DNA of 64,000 nt from Arthrobacter luteolus NBRC 107841 (GCF_001552075.1 NZ_BCQM01000001.1:248001-312000); one strand, 5' to 3'. Positions 8,638 to 18,263 are shown, counted from the first letter of the stretch. Notes: generated from the sequence alone by a model not told the origin. Made by a program: numbers and translations.

Positions 8638-8643
8638 TACTAT
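8638..8643 (+). promoter_or_regulatory. -10 element of the marR gene
   Basis: TACTAT ends 7 nt before the ATG at 8651, predicting a leaderless transcript; the MarR operator lies directly upstream. Confidence 0.5.
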
Positions 8644-8650
8644 GGAGGAT

Positions 8651-9172
8651 ATGGATGTCAAAAGCACTGCCCAGCCGCCCTCCGGCCCACCCTGGCGGTC
8701 CGATCGAAGCGACCGGGAAGCGGCACGGCGGGACGGCCGGGAGCTCCCGGAGGATGACATCCGCGCGCGTATTCAACAGCTGACCATTCGACAGCAGCGC
8801 TTTGAGCGCTATCTGGCCTCCGAGCTGGGTGTGGATGCGCCGGGGCTCGAGGCGATGGACCACCTGATCGCGGCCGGCCCGGCCACACCCACGGAACTCG
8901 CCAGGCGGCTGGGGATTTCGACGGCCGCCACCACGCTTGTCCTGAACCGCCTCGAAGATGCAGGCCACATCAGGCGCGACCGCCATCCATCCGACGGGCG
9001 GAAACTGATCGTGACTGCCGCACAGAGCTCGGCCGACCGGGCCTACGAACGCGTACTGCCCATGATCGAAGGGGTCGAGCAGCTCATCGAGGGAATGTCA
9101 GCGCCGGAACGCGCGACCGTGCAGAAGTTTCTTGACGGGCTCGTCGCGGTGTACGACCAGGCCACAGACTGA
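8651..9172 (+). CDS. MarR family transcriptional regulator
   Basis: A winged-helix repressor of 173 residues. The helix-turn-helix PTELARRLGISTAATTLVLNR and the wing DRHPSDGRKLIV are clear. The N-terminal 40 residues are charged and probably flexible. Start choice is uncertain: ATG 8651 fits the -10 spacing, ATG 8642 and TTG 8621 are in frame, and a GGAGG at 8644-8648 is too close to 8651 to be a normal ribosome site. It probably represses itself and the divergent MFS exporter through the palindromes at 8605-8627. Confidence 0.9.
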   Translation: MDVKSTAQPPSGPPWRSDRSDREAARRDGRELPEDDIRARIQQLTIRQQRFERYLASELGVDAPGLEAMDHLIAAGPATPTELARRLGISTAATTLVLNRLEDAGHIRRDRHPSDGRKLIVTAAQSSADRAYERVLPMIEGVEQLIEGMSAPERATVQKFLDGLVAVYDQATD

Positions 9173-9210
9173 CCCTGCCTGCCTGCCGCTGCCTGCCTCC
9201 TGAAGCCGCT

Positions 9211-9241
9211 GCGCCTGCCTGAATCCAGGCAGGCGCTTTTT
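9211..9241 (+). terminator. Rho-independent terminator of marR
   Basis: A perfect 11-bp GC-rich stem (9211-9221 with 9226-9236), a 4-nt loop AATC, then five T. Confidence 0.92.
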
Positions 9242-9286
9242 AGTGCCCGCCACGCCCCCCCCCGGTGAATTCCTTGGCGCAAACCG

Positions 9287-9316
9287 TTGACACGCTCCCG
9301 CCTCCATGGTTAGTTA
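9287..9316 (+). promoter_or_regulatory. Sigma-A type promoter of the gntR-ABC operon
   Basis: TTGACA (9287-9292) and TAGTTA (9311-9316) are separated by 18 bp, the best -35/-10 pair in the window. The -10 lies inside the left arm of the operator, so repressor and polymerase would compete. The predicted leader is about 60 nt. Confidence 0.75.
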
Positions 9317-9332
9317 GTCAAGTAACTAACCA
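9307..9332. promoter_or_regulatory. Palindromic operator for the YtrA-type GntR regulator
   Basis: TGGTTAGTTA (9307-9316) and TAACTAACCA (9323-9332) are perfect inverted arms around a 6-bp spacer, 51 bp upstream of the gntR start. This matches the dyad layout of autoregulated YtrA-subfamily operons. Confidence 0.8.
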
Positions 9333-9382
9333 ACGAGCCAATTAGGGCCGCAGCAAAATGAGCCACAGTAAAGCAGGATGCC

Positions 9383-9763
9383 GTGATCGATGACAGCAGA
9401 CCGATCTTCCAGCAGATCGCTGAGCGGATCGAGGGTGATGTCCTGGACGGTGTATTGCAGGAGGAGGGCCAGGTGCCGTCAACCAACGAAATCGCCGCGT
9501 TTTACCGGATCAACCCGGCAACGGCCGCGAAGGGTGTCAACCTGCTGGTGGACCAGGGCCTGCTCTACAAACGCCGCGGCATTGGCATGTTCGTGGCACC
9601 CGGGGCACGCGCCGCAGTGCTCGCCAAACGCCGGGACCAGTTCTACCGCCAGTATGTGCAGCCCCTCCAGACCGAGGCACGGAAGCTCGGCATCGGGGTG
9701 GAGGAACTTACCAGCCTTATCCAACGCAGTGCCGCTGAACACGAAGGGACCCCGGCACCATGA
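9383..9763 (+). CDS. GntR family regulator, YtrA subfamily
   Basis: A short GntR protein (126 residues). The winged helix (about 10-75) includes QVPSTNEIAAFYRINPATA and RRGIGMFV. Only a two-helix tail follows, which is the hallmark of the YtrA subfamily. GTG start with a weak AGGAT site upstream. The stop overlaps the next ATG (ATGA), so regulator and transporter are translationally coupled. It should repress its own operon; in Bacillus the related YtrA operon responds to cell-wall antibiotics, but the inducer here is unknown. Confidence 0.92.
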   Translation: MIDDSRPIFQQIAERIEGDVLDGVLQEEGQVPSTNEIAAFYRINPATAAKGVNLLVDQGLLYKRRGIGMFVAPGARAAVLAKRRDQFYRQYVQPLQTEARKLGIGVEELTSLIQRSAAEHEGTPAP

Positions 9764-10689
9764 ACGTCATAGAAACCCGCGGACTGACCCGCCGATACAA
9801 GGACCAGCTGGCCCTTGACGACGTCAACCTCGATATCTCTCCGAACCGCATCTACGGCCTCCTGGGCCGCAACGGTGCAGGGAAAACCACTCTGATGTCC
9901 ATCCTGACTGCCCAGGGTTTTGCCAGCTCCGGGGAAGTGCGGGTGTTCGGCGGAAACCCGTTCGAGAACGAACACATCCTCTCCCGCCTTTGCTTCGTCC
10001 GCGAGTCGCAGAAGTACCCCGACGACTTCACGGTACGGAATGCCCTGGACGCAGCTGCCCTGTTCTTCCCCAACTGGGACAGGAACCTGGCAGAAACCCT
10101 GCTGGAGGACTTCCAGCTTCCCCGGCCGAAAAAGCACCGGATCAAGAAACTCTCCCGCGGCCAGCTCTCCGCCGTCGGCGTGATCATCGGCCTGGCGTCC
10201 CGGGCAGAGCTGACGTTCTTCGACGAGCCCTACCTGGGTCTCGACGCCGTCGCCCGGCAGCTCTTCTACGACCGCCTGCTCACAGACTTCGCAGACCACC
10301 CGCGGACGATCATTCTCTCCTCCCACCTGATCGATGAAGTGGCGAACCTGCTTGAGCACGTCATCGTGATTGACCGCGGACGCATCGTGATGGACGACGA
10401 GGTGGAAACCATCACCGGATCCGCGTTCGCCGTAGCCGGGAAGTCCTCGGCCGTGGAGGAATTCGTTGCCGGGCGGCCGGTGCTGCACCGGGAAGGCCTG
10501 GGAGCCCTCGCATCGGTCACCGTCGACGCTCCCCTCTCACCGGATGACCGCGAACGTTCCCTGGCCCTGGGCCTGGAAATCGCTCCGGTTTCCCTGCAGC
10601 AGCTCATTATCCGCCGCACGCTCAAGGCAAACGAGCACTTCGGCTCCGCCGCCGGCAGCAACGATCAGACCCAGGAGGTCCTGCGATGA
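9760..10689 (+). CDS. ABC transporter ATP-binding protein (YtrB-like)
   Basis: A 309-residue ATPase with Walker A (GRNGAGKT, near residue 35), Walker B TFFDEPYLGLD and the switch His in LSSHLIDEV. The signature reads LSRGQLSAV rather than LSGGQ, common in this exporter subfamily. The C-terminal 90 residues are a small regulatory region. Coupled by 4-bp overlaps to the GntR gene and to the permease gene. It probably powers an ABC-2 exporter or membrane sensor. Confidence 0.92.
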   Translation: MNVIETRGLTRRYKDQLALDDVNLDISPNRIYGLLGRNGAGKTTLMSILTAQGFASSGEVRVFGGNPFENEHILSRLCFVRESQKYPDDFTVRNALDAAALFFPNWDRNLAETLLEDFQLPRPKKHRIKKLSRGQLSAVGVIIGLASRAELTFFDEPYLGLDAVARQLFYDRLLTDFADHPRTIILSSHLIDEVANLLEHVIVIDRGRIVMDDEVETITGSAFAVAGKSSAVEEFVAGRPVLHREGLGALASVTVDAPLSPDDRERSLALGLEIAPVSLQQLIIRRTLKANEHFGSAAGSNDQTQEVLR

Positions 10690-11381
10690 ACCGCCCGCTC
10701 GCCGTCGCCCGCATGCAGCTGCTGAACAAATGGCTGTACCTGGGCATACCAGGGATCATTATCGTCACGTCCACGCTGATTGCCATCGCGATCCTGGCGC
10801 TGGTCCCCTCCGATCAGGGGGAGGGAACCCGGCTGGCGTTCTCCGGCCAGGCGGTCATGTGGTATTTTCTGGCTGCCGGTGTTCAGTCGCTGAGCCTTAC
10901 GTTTCCGTTTTCGCAGGCGATGAGCGTCAGCCGGAGGTCTTTCTACATTGGAACCCTGGGGTTGTTTTCGCTCCTCGCGCTCGGCCTGGGGGTGCTGTAC
11001 TGGCTCCTGGGGCTGGTGGAACGGGCAACGAACGGCTGGGGCGTCGACGGTAACATCTTCGCCCTGCCGTGGGTCGCTGAGTCTGCCTGGTGGGTCCAGA
11101 TCCTTCTCTACTTCGCGCTGACCATCCTGCTGTTTATGTTCGGTTTCTGGTTCGCCACCGTGTACCGGCGCTGGCGGACAATTGGGCTGGTTGCAGCCCT
11201 GCTGGGTTTCGCCCTGATCCTGCTGGGCGGGGTAGCCGCCGCAACGACGACGGAATCCTGGGCCGCCGTCGGCGCCTGGTTCGTCCAGCTCACACCGCTG
11301 TCCCTGTCCGGCTGGCTGCTGCTCGCCGGGGTGGTCCTCGCCGCAGGGTCTTACGGAACACTTCGCCGGGCAACCCCCTAG
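10686..11381 (+). CDS. ABC-2 type permease of the YtrA-type module
   Basis: A 231-residue protein with about six hydrophobic segments (around residues 20-45, 60-80, 95-115, 140-160, 170-190 and 205-225) and no recognisable enzymatic motif. Position and 4-bp overlap with the ATPase gene identify it as the membrane partner. It has low similarity to named permeases. The operon ends at the hairpin at 11402-11445. Confidence 0.8.
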   Translation: MNRPLAVARMQLLNKWLYLGIPGIIIVTSTLIAIAILALVPSDQGEGTRLAFSGQAVMWYFLAAGVQSLSLTFPFSQAMSVSRRSFYIGTLGLFSLLALGLGVLYWLLGLVERATNGWGVDGNIFALPWVAESAWWVQILLYFALTILLFMFGFWFATVYRRWRTIGLVAALLGFALILLGGVAAATTTESWAAVGAWFVQLTPLSLSGWLLLAGVVLAAGSYGTLRRATP

Positions 11382-11401
11382 GTACCGGACCTCCGAAGAA
11401 A

Positions 11402-11445
11402 CGGAACAGCGCCGCCGTCCAGTCCAGGATGGCGGCGCTGTTCCG
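11402..11445. terminator. Bidirectional hairpin terminator
   Basis: A perfect 15-bp stem (11402-11416 with 11431-11445) with a 14-nt loop lies between the convergent permease and adnB genes. Confidence 0.8.
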
Positions 11446-11465
11446 ATTTGCTCGGTCCCGAACGA

Positions 11466-14400
11466 TCAGGACCGGGCTGCGCCGGACGGGGCTGCTCCGC
11501 CTGCTGAGTCGAGAATGATCCGCTCCAGCTCTTCTTCGCCAAGGAGGTTGTGCGGCCGGATCACTTTGTCTGCGGCCACAAAATAGAAGGCAGCCCGCAC
11601 CTTCTCCAGGGGCACGTTTCTGAGCCGCGACCAGGCCAGGCGGTAGACCGCCAACTGGACGGACCGCACCGCCAGTTTGTCTGCCGACGGCGGAGCACCT
11701 GTTTTCCAGTCGATCAGGTCCCAGCCGCCGTCGCTGTCCTGGAAGACTGCGTCGATACGTCCGCGGACAATCACCAAATCGACCCGGGTTTCCACCGGGA
11801 CCTCGATGAACGCCGGAGTTCTGGACGCCCATTCGGAATTTTCGAAGGTGGCTACCATGTCCTCAAGCTGGTAGGCCTCATCGACATAGGCGTCGGCGGC
11901 TCCGGCGTGCTCGTCCAGATCGAGCATGCCGGAGCGGCCGAAGAAGTCCTCCACCCAGGCGTGAAATGCCGTCCCCTTCCGGGCAGCCATTCCCGGCTCG
12001 CGGGGAACGGGCCGGCGGAGCTGGCGGGTCACGGCTTCAGGATCATCCCGCAGGTCCACCAGCATGGAGGCGGAGATGTGGGCGGGCAGCTCAACCTGCA
12101 TCACTTCGTCCGGCGCCCGGTGTCTCGCCAGGACCAGCTCAACATCCCGGTTCCAGCGGCGGGGTTCGAACACCGCAGAGGCGCCGTCGTCTGTCCCGCC
12201 CGCTGCCGGTGACGGAGTGCCCGGACCTGTTCCGTCTGCTTCCGCTGCCCCGGCAGCAGCAAGTACTGCGGCTGCGGCATCTTCCATCGCGGTCCGGCGG
12301 GCCGGGGACAACGGGTCCTTAGGCCACACGGCCCGTTCGGCAGTTGCGTTGGCCGGGTTCTCGTCCCCTTCCTGCTCCGGTTCCAGCCAGGCCAGCAGCT
12401 GGAAACCCTCCGCACCGGCTGCGCCGAGTGCGTGGAGGTCCAGCAGGTAGCGCGATGCCGGCGTCGGCTTGGACCGCCCTCCGCCCCAGGCGCTGGAAGT
12501 GCACAGCAGCACGTGCTTGGCCCGGGTGAAGGCCACGTACGCGAGCCGGCGCTCCTCGCGCTCAGCATGCCCCCGCGCATCTTCGGCAAACAGCTTTTCC
12601 GCATCAACCCAGGACTTCTGATCCGGCTGCTCCCACTCCCACTGCGGAAGGTCGGGGGCGTCTCCGCGCAGGTTCCACGGAATGGCTTCATTGCCGCTGC
12701 TCCAGCGGGAGTCCTTGTCGTTGGGGAACTGGCCTTCGCTGAGACCCGGAACGGCAACAACGTCCCATTCCAGCCCTTTCGATGCGTGGACCGTCAGCAG
12801 CTGAACGGCTTCCCGGCTGGTCTCCAGCTGGGTTACCGGCAGCCCGTTCTCCTCCTCGTCAGCGACTTCAAGCCAGGCCAGGAAGGCGGCCAGATCAACC
12901 CTGTCGGCGGAAGCGCTGAAGGTGGCCGCTGCGTCAACAAAAGCATCGAGGTTGCGCCGTGATTCGTGGATGCTGATCCCCGGTTTGGCGGCGGCTTCGA
13001 TGTCCAGCAGGATGCGCCGCTCCACCTCTCCGATCAGGGTCGCCAGGTCCTCCCCGACGTAGCCACGCAGTTCCCGCAGCTCGTCGCGGAGCGCAGCCAG
13101 CCGGGAGAGTGCCTCAGCGCTCAGGGACCGTCCGGCGTTCGACGTCCAGCCCGGTTTGGGCAGGTGATCAACTGCCTCCACCAGGCTGCCTGCCTCGGAA
13201 AGGTCCGTCTCGACGACGGCGGCGCCGCTTTCGTCCGGTCCGTCGACGTCGGCAAGGTCCTGTACCCGGACGGCCCGTTCCCGGACCCGCACCAGATGGC
13301 GGGACCAGTCGGCGAGCGCCATCAGGTCAGCCGGGCCGATCCGCCAGCGGGCACCGGCAAGGATCCGCAGCATGGAATCGGACCGCCCGGGATCGCCCAG
13401 GACCCGGAGCACGGCGAGCAGGTCAACGATCTCCGGGGTGGAGAGCAGACCGCCCAGTCCCACAATCTGCACCGGGATGCCCTCTGCTTCAAGCGCCCGC
13501 CGGATCGGGTCGAACTGTTTCTTTCCCCGGCACAGCACAGCCATGGTTGGCGGCAGCAGATTGCCCCGCGAATCGGTCTCGTGCGGGCGCTTCCACCACT
13601 GGGCCCGGAGCTTCGCGATCTCCGCCGCCAGCGCTTCGGCTTCGCCCAGGCTGAGGGTCCCGTCCGGGAGCGTCACCGTTTTCTCGGAGAGATACCGGCC
13701 AAGGTAAACCTCCCCCACCGGGGCCTTGGGTTTGGCCTGCAGTTCCGGTACGTCCAGGGGACGGTTGTGTTTCAGCCAGGGCACTGGCTGGTTCAGCGGA
13801 CCGGACACGGCATTGGCGGTGGCCAGAATGGCGGTGGAGTTACGCCAGGCCACGGAAAGGTTGGCTACCGGCGCCGGTGCCCTGCTGCCATCCGGCAGGA
13901 CCAGCGGGAAGTGCGTGCGGAAGGTGCCCAGCTGCCCGGCTGACGCACCGCGGAAACCGTAGATGGACTGGTGCGGATCCCCCACTGCGGTGACCGGGGT
14001 TCCGTCACCGAACAGCTTGGAGAACAGCACCATCTGCGCGTGCGAGGTGTCCTGGAACTCGTCCAGCAGCACCACCTTGTACTTGGCCCGTTCCATCGCG
14101 GCGGCTTCGGGGATTTCCTCGGCGATGCGGGCAGCGAGTGCCACGAGGTCGCCGAAGTCCAGCTGCCGCCGTTCCGCTTTGGCCCGCTGGTAGGACTCGA
14201 CCAGTTCCGTGACCGAAATCCGGGTGCGCAGCTTCCCGAGCAGGGTCCTTGCCGCCTGCGTCGGCTCTTTGGTTTTTCCCGTCTGATAGGGCAGGTCCTG
14301 CACCTCGGCGACCTGGTGTTCCAGATCGGCGCGGACCTCCGCCGGTGTCCGAAGGTGTTCGGAACATTCGGAGGCCATCTGCAGGACGGCATTCACCAGC

Positions 14401-14954
14401 GTGGACTTGGCTGCGGTGAAGTGCTCGTAATCCCCGGAATAAGCCTCAACAACTTCGTTGGCAAGCTGCCAGGACTGCGCCCCACCGAGCATCACAGAGT
14501 CCCGTTCGACGCCGATGCGCAGCCCGTAATCGTTCACGATGCCGTTGGCGTAGGAGTGGTAGGTGGAGACAGCTGCCTCCATCTGGTCTGCCTCGGCCCC
14601 GCTTTCCTCTCCCAGCATGCGGAACAGCAGCCGGAGCCGCTGGCGGATACGGGTGGCCAGTTCGCCCGCGGCTTTGCGGGTAAACGTCACACCCAGGATC
14701 TGTTCGGGTGCCACCAGCCCGTTGGCGACCAGCCACACCACCCGGTCCGCCATGGTTTTGGTCTTGCCTGATCCGGCACCGGCAACAACCAGCAGCGGCT
14801 GCAGCGGTGCCTCGATGATTTCTTCCTGCGCCGCTGTGGGGTACTGGACCGGCTCATTCGAGTCGCCGTGCAGCAGTTCGGCAAGCTGCCGGGCGGAGAA
14901 CCGCGGGCCCTGTTCCTGGCTGTTCCGCACGTCTTCGCTCACGTGGACGCTCAC
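11466..14954 (-). CDS. adnB: Helicase-nuclease subunit AdnB
   Basis: A 1162-residue UvrD-like motor fused to a RecB-family nuclease, one half of the AdnAB enzyme that resects double-strand breaks. Walker A GAGSGKT is at about 59-65. VVLLDEFQDTSHAQ, GDPHQSIYGFRGAS and LLTVHASKGLEWD are further helicase motifs. The nuclease core is LIDWKTG near residue 1082, followed by the QLAVYRLAW helix. I chose GTG at 14954, which overlaps the adnA stop (GTGA), over an upstream in-frame ATG at 14981. Co-transcribed with adnA. Confidence 0.94.
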   Translation of the reverse strand: MSVHVSEDVRNSQEQGPRFSARQLAELLHGDSNEPVQYPTAAQEEIIEAPLQPLLVVAGAGSGKTKTMADRVVWLVANGLVAPEQILGVTFTRKAAGELATRIRQRLRLLFRMLGEESGAEADQMEAAVSTYHSYANGIVNDYGLRIGVERDSVMLGGAQSWQLANEVVEAYSGDYEHFTAAKSTLVNAVLQMASECSEHLRTPAEVRADLEHQVAEVQDLPYQTGKTKEPTQAARTLLGKLRTRISVTELVESYQRAKAERRQLDFGDLVALAARIAEEIPEAAAMERAKYKVVLLDEFQDTSHAQMVLFSKLFGDGTPVTAVGDPHQSIYGFRGASAGQLGTFRTHFPLVLPDGSRAPAPVANLSVAWRNSTAILATANAVSGPLNQPVPWLKHNRPLDVPELQAKPKAPVGEVYLGRYLSEKTVTLPDGTLSLGEAEALAAEIAKLRAQWWKRPHETDSRGNLLPPTMAVLCRGKKQFDPIRRALEAEGIPVQIVGLGGLLSTPEIVDLLAVLRVLGDPGRSDSMLRILAGARWRIGPADLMALADWSRHLVRVRERAVRVQDLADVDGPDESGAAVVETDLSEAGSLVEAVDHLPKPGWTSNAGRSLSAEALSRLAALRDELRELRGYVGEDLATLIGEVERRILLDIEAAAKPGISIHESRRNLDAFVDAAATFSASADRVDLAAFLAWLEVADEEENGLPVTQLETSREAVQLLTVHASKGLEWDVVAVPGLSEGQFPNDKDSRWSSGNEAIPWNLRGDAPDLPQWEWEQPDQKSWVDAEKLFAEDARGHAEREERRLAYVAFTRAKHVLLCTSSAWGGGRSKPTPASRYLLDLHALGAAGAEGFQLLAWLEPEQEGDENPANATAERAVWPKDPLSPARRTAMEDAAAAVLAAAGAAEADGTGPGTPSPAAGGTDDGASAVFEPRRWNRDVELVLARHRAPDEVMQVELPAHISASMLVDLRDDPEAVTRQLRRPVPREPGMAARKGTAFHAWVEDFFGRSGMLDLDEHAGAADAYVDEAYQLEDMVATFENSEWASRTPAFIEVPVETRVDLVIVRGRIDAVFQDSDGGWDLIDWKTGAPPSADKLAVRSVQLAVYRLAWSRLRNVPLEKVRAAFYFVAADKVIRPHNLLGEEELERIILDSAGGAAPSGAARS

Positions 14955-17900
14955 TCGGTGACCTGCTTTCCTTCGGTGCACAGCGGACAGATTTCCGGCA
15001 GGCGGCAGCCATGCCCTCCGAAACCGCTCCTGGCGGGATCATGAATTGTCTCGAACGTGGCACCGGACATCAGTGCGGCAGCGTTTTGAATCATTTCCAG
15101 TGCGCTGGTGTCCTGAGCGCCCAGCGGCGGCTGTTCCTGCACGGAAACCCCCTTGGACGCGGTCCCGAGCTGGACCAGGGCAGCTCCGCCCGGGACGGGC
15201 GGCCCTTCTTCCAGTGCCCCTTCACGGACCGCTTCCTGATAGGCGGCGAGCTGCGGGTGCCCGTCCAGGTCAGCTTTTTTGGGCGCGGATTTGCCGGTCT
15301 TCAGGTCGACGATAAAGAGCCGCCCCTCGGCGTCGGCTTCCAACCGGTCGATTTGCCCGCGGAGCAGCGCTGTGCGGACGGCGCCCCGGACTTCAACCGG
15401 AATCTGTGCCTCAAAGTCCTTTTCCACGGACACGAGGCTCCTGCCGTTTTGACGCATCTGGATCACGTAGTCGGCCAGCTTGCGGACCATCGTCTCGGCC
15501 CGCTTGAAATCGATTTTGCCCTCCCAGGTGTCTTTCATCCCCAGGGACGGCCAGCGGCGCTGCAGTTCAGCGGCATATTCGGTGCCTGACGCGTCCGGCA
15601 TGTCCTGCGCGATCTGGTGGACCAGCGTGCCCAGGGACCGGGCAAAGTCCGTGGCCTGCTCGCCCCCGGCGGCGGACACGAACCAGCTCAGCGGGGACTT
15701 GGTCACCGCGTCGACCTTCGACGGCGAGACCGGAATAGGTGCCTCCGCCGGGAGGATCGGCTCGGTGCTGGAGAGCGGGAGCAGCCCCCACCATTGCACG
15801 GGCGCAGCGCCCGGAACCTGGACGGGGTGGCGCAGCATCCGGCCCAGATGCCCCGCTGCCTCCTGCGCCAGCTCAGGATCGGTATCTGCCTGCTGGGCGT
15901 AGGCGCGCAGCTCAGCGACGAGGGACCGGAGGGTGAGCGGGCGCAGGACCTCGGTCCGGGGCCGGGCCATCACACCGTCAGGCAGCGGGTCCACCAAATC
16001 CAGGAATTGGGAGGGCTGTTCATCCTCGGATGCCACGGCCGTGCAGATCAGGACGTCGCGGGCCCGGGAGACGGCGGTGGAGAAGCTGCGCAGCTCGTCG
16101 TGGCGGATACCGTGCATGAGCGTCTGCGGATTGCGGTAGCGCCGGTAATCATCGCCGAATTCGACGGCGGAGACCAGGTCTCCGCTGCCCAGCAGCTCCC
16201 CGCGCAGGCGCAGGTTCGGCCAGACGCCTTCCTGGATACCGGCCACAATGACCACCGGCCACTCGCGGCCGGCGGCGCTGGCCGGAGTGAGCAGCTCCAC
16301 GGCGTCGCGCTTCTGGGCCCGGGCCGCCAGGGTATCCATCGGCAGTTCGGAGCTGGTGAGATAGTCGAGGAACTGGGCGGGGGTGGAACCCGGCAGCTGG
16401 TCGACATAGCGTTCTGCCGTCTGGAACAGGGCCATGATTGCGTCAAGGTCCCGGTCGGCGCGGAGCCCGGTGGAGCCGCCGCCCAAAGCGGCTTCGGCCC
16501 ATTTTTTCGACCAGCCAGTGGCTGCCCACAGCGCCCACAGCACCGTTTCGGCGGTGGCTCCGGGTTGGCCGGCCGCTTCCGTTCCGGCCCGCAGCATTGC
16601 TGCCAGCCGTTTGGCCGCACCGGCTTCCCAGCCAAGACCTGCCAGTGCCAGGCCCGAGTCCGAGAGCGGATCAAGCAGCGCTTCGACGAGGAGGGCATCG
16701 CTGCTGCGTCCGCCGCCGGCGCGCAGTTCCTCACGCCGCAGTGCCTGGCGCAGCCTGCGCAGGTCCAGCGAGCCTGCCCCACCGATTCTGGAGGTCAGCA
16801 GTGACACGGCAGTTTCAGGGGTCAGCAGTTCCGGATCCAGGACGACGGCGAAGGCATCGAGCAGCGGCCGGACGGCTGCTTCGTCGCGGACGGCCTTTTC
16901 CGCGACGGGAACCTTCACCTCAATCCCCTGGCTGGTGAGGTAGCGCTGGATCCTGGCAAGCTGCCCGCCGGTGCGTACGATCACGGCGATGTCTTCGAGG
17001 CGGCGCCCTTCCAGCAGCTGGGCCTCGAGGATGCGCTGGGCGATGTAGCGCTGTTCGTGCATGGGAGAGTCCACCACGTGGGCGGCGGCGGCCGCACGGG
17101 CGCCTTCCCCTGACGGTGCTGCCTGCTCCACCGGGCGTCCGGAGGCGGTGCGGCAGGAGGATAGCCCGGGTACTACGGAAATCCGGGACGCAACCCGGTG
17201 CCAGGCGGCGGCAACGGGACCGCCGAGCCGGTGCTGGGTCTCCAGCACGGCTGTTTCCAGCCCTGGACCGAGGGTCTCGGCCAGGCTGCCCAGGAGATCC
17301 GGCCGTGCTCCGCGGAAACCCTGGACCACGGTGTCCGGGCTGGCCGTCACCACTGCGTCCCGCCCGGCGGCCAGCAGCCGCAGCAGCTGATGGATGGCGG
17401 GGTTGGCTTCCTGCAGGTCATCCACCAGGATCAGCTGCAGCCGGCCGTGCTCGGCGGCCAGGAACTCCGGATCCGATTCCAGGATCTCCAGGGCCGTTGT
17501 GATGATTCCGGCCGGATCGAAGGCTTCGGGCATGCGGATGTCCAGGACATCGCGGTATTCGGCATACAGTCCCGCTGCGGCCACCCAGTCCTGCCGGCCG
17601 TAGCGCCGGCCCAGATCTGCCAGCTCCCCGGGTGCCAGGCCCAGCTCGATAACGCGGTCGAACAGCTGCCGCACTTCCTGGCGGAAACCACGGGTCCCCA
17701 GCGCAAGTTCAAGGGAATCAGGCCAGGGCAGCTGCGGCACGCCGTTCTGGCCGTGGCCGGCCAGGAGTTCCTTGATGATGACGTCCTGCTCGGCGCCGGA
17801 GAGCAGCTTGGGTGCCCGTGTCAGGTACGGGAGCCTGCCTTCCGCCTTGGCCCGGCGGATCAGGTCGAACGCGTAGGAAGCCCAGGTCCGCGCCGGGGCA

Positions 17901-18187
17901 GCACTGATGGTCCGCTCCAGCCGCGCGGACAGGGCATCGCGCAGGGACGCTGCTGCCAGCCGCGACGGGGCAAGCAGCAGGACACCTGCCGGGTCCAGGC
18001 CGTCCCGCTGGATGCGTGCGACGGCGGTTTCCACCAGCACAGTGGATTTGCCGGTGCCCGGCGCGCCGAGCACCAGCAGCGGACCGCTGCCGGTGCGCCT
18101 GTCCACGGCCCCCTGCTGGTCGGGGCTCAGCCGGGGAGCTGCCCTGCCTGCTGCCGCGGGCGGAACAAGTTGCAGGTTGATGCTCAT
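14951..18187 (-). CDS. adnA: Helicase-nuclease subunit AdnA
   Basis: A 1078-residue partner of AdnB. Walker A GAPGTGKS is at 41-48. The other motor motifs are degenerate (LLLAPSRLAAASLRD, VDDLQEANPAIHQL), as expected for the lagging motor. The C-terminal nuclease keeps FIVDLKTGK (Asp961) and AAYQEAV. Closely spaced cysteines near the end (Cys1061, Cys1067, Cys1070) look like iron-sulfur ligands, with the fourth expected upstream. ATG at 18187, 76 bp after the alkyltransferase-like gene, which probably shares its promoter. Confidence 0.94.
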   Translation of the reverse strand: MSINLQLVPPAAAGRAAPRLSPDQQGAVDRRTGSGPLLVLGAPGTGKSTVLVETAVARIQRDGLDPAGVLLLAPSRLAAASLRDALSARLERTISAAPARTWASYAFDLIRRAKAEGRLPYLTRAPKLLSGAEQDVIIKELLAGHGQNGVPQLPWPDSLELALGTRGFRQEVRQLFDRVIELGLAPGELADLGRRYGRQDWVAAAGLYAEYRDVLDIRMPEAFDPAGIITTALEILESDPEFLAAEHGRLQLILVDDLQEANPAIHQLLRLLAAGRDAVVTASPDTVVQGFRGARPDLLGSLAETLGPGLETAVLETQHRLGGPVAAAWHRVASRISVVPGLSSCRTASGRPVEQAAPSGEGARAAAAAHVVDSPMHEQRYIAQRILEAQLLEGRRLEDIAVIVRTGGQLARIQRYLTSQGIEVKVPVAEKAVRDEAAVRPLLDAFAVVLDPELLTPETAVSLLTSRIGGAGSLDLRRLRQALRREELRAGGGRSSDALLVEALLDPLSDSGLALAGLGWEAGAAKRLAAMLRAGTEAAGQPGATAETVLWALWAATGWSKKWAEAALGGGSTGLRADRDLDAIMALFQTAERYVDQLPGSTPAQFLDYLTSSELPMDTLAARAQKRDAVELLTPASAAGREWPVVIVAGIQEGVWPNLRLRGELLGSGDLVSAVEFGDDYRRYRNPQTLMHGIRHDELRSFSTAVSRARDVLICTAVASEDEQPSQFLDLVDPLPDGVMARPRTEVLRPLTLRSLVAELRAYAQQADTDPELAQEAAGHLGRMLRHPVQVPGAAPVQWWGLLPLSSTEPILPAEAPIPVSPSKVDAVTKSPLSWFVSAAGGEQATDFARSLGTLVHQIAQDMPDASGTEYAAELQRRWPSLGMKDTWEGKIDFKRAETMVRKLADYVIQMRQNGRSLVSVEKDFEAQIPVEVRGAVRTALLRGQIDRLEADAEGRLFIVDLKTGKSAPKKADLDGHPQLAAYQEAVREGALEEGPPVPGGAALVQLGTASKGVSVQEQPPLGAQDTSALEMIQNAAALMSGATFETIHDPARSGFGGHGCRLPEICPLCTEGKQVTE

Positions 18188-18263
18188 GCTTCCACTTCAC
18201 CACGCCGCACCGACATTGCCTGATTCGCCGCCGCCGTCCTGCGGGTTTTTACGCCTTCCCGGT

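Noticed and set aside
12966-13943. Long plus-strand frames opposite adnB and adnA
   Set aside because: They mirror the codon bias of the helicase-nuclease genes and show no recognisable protein features.
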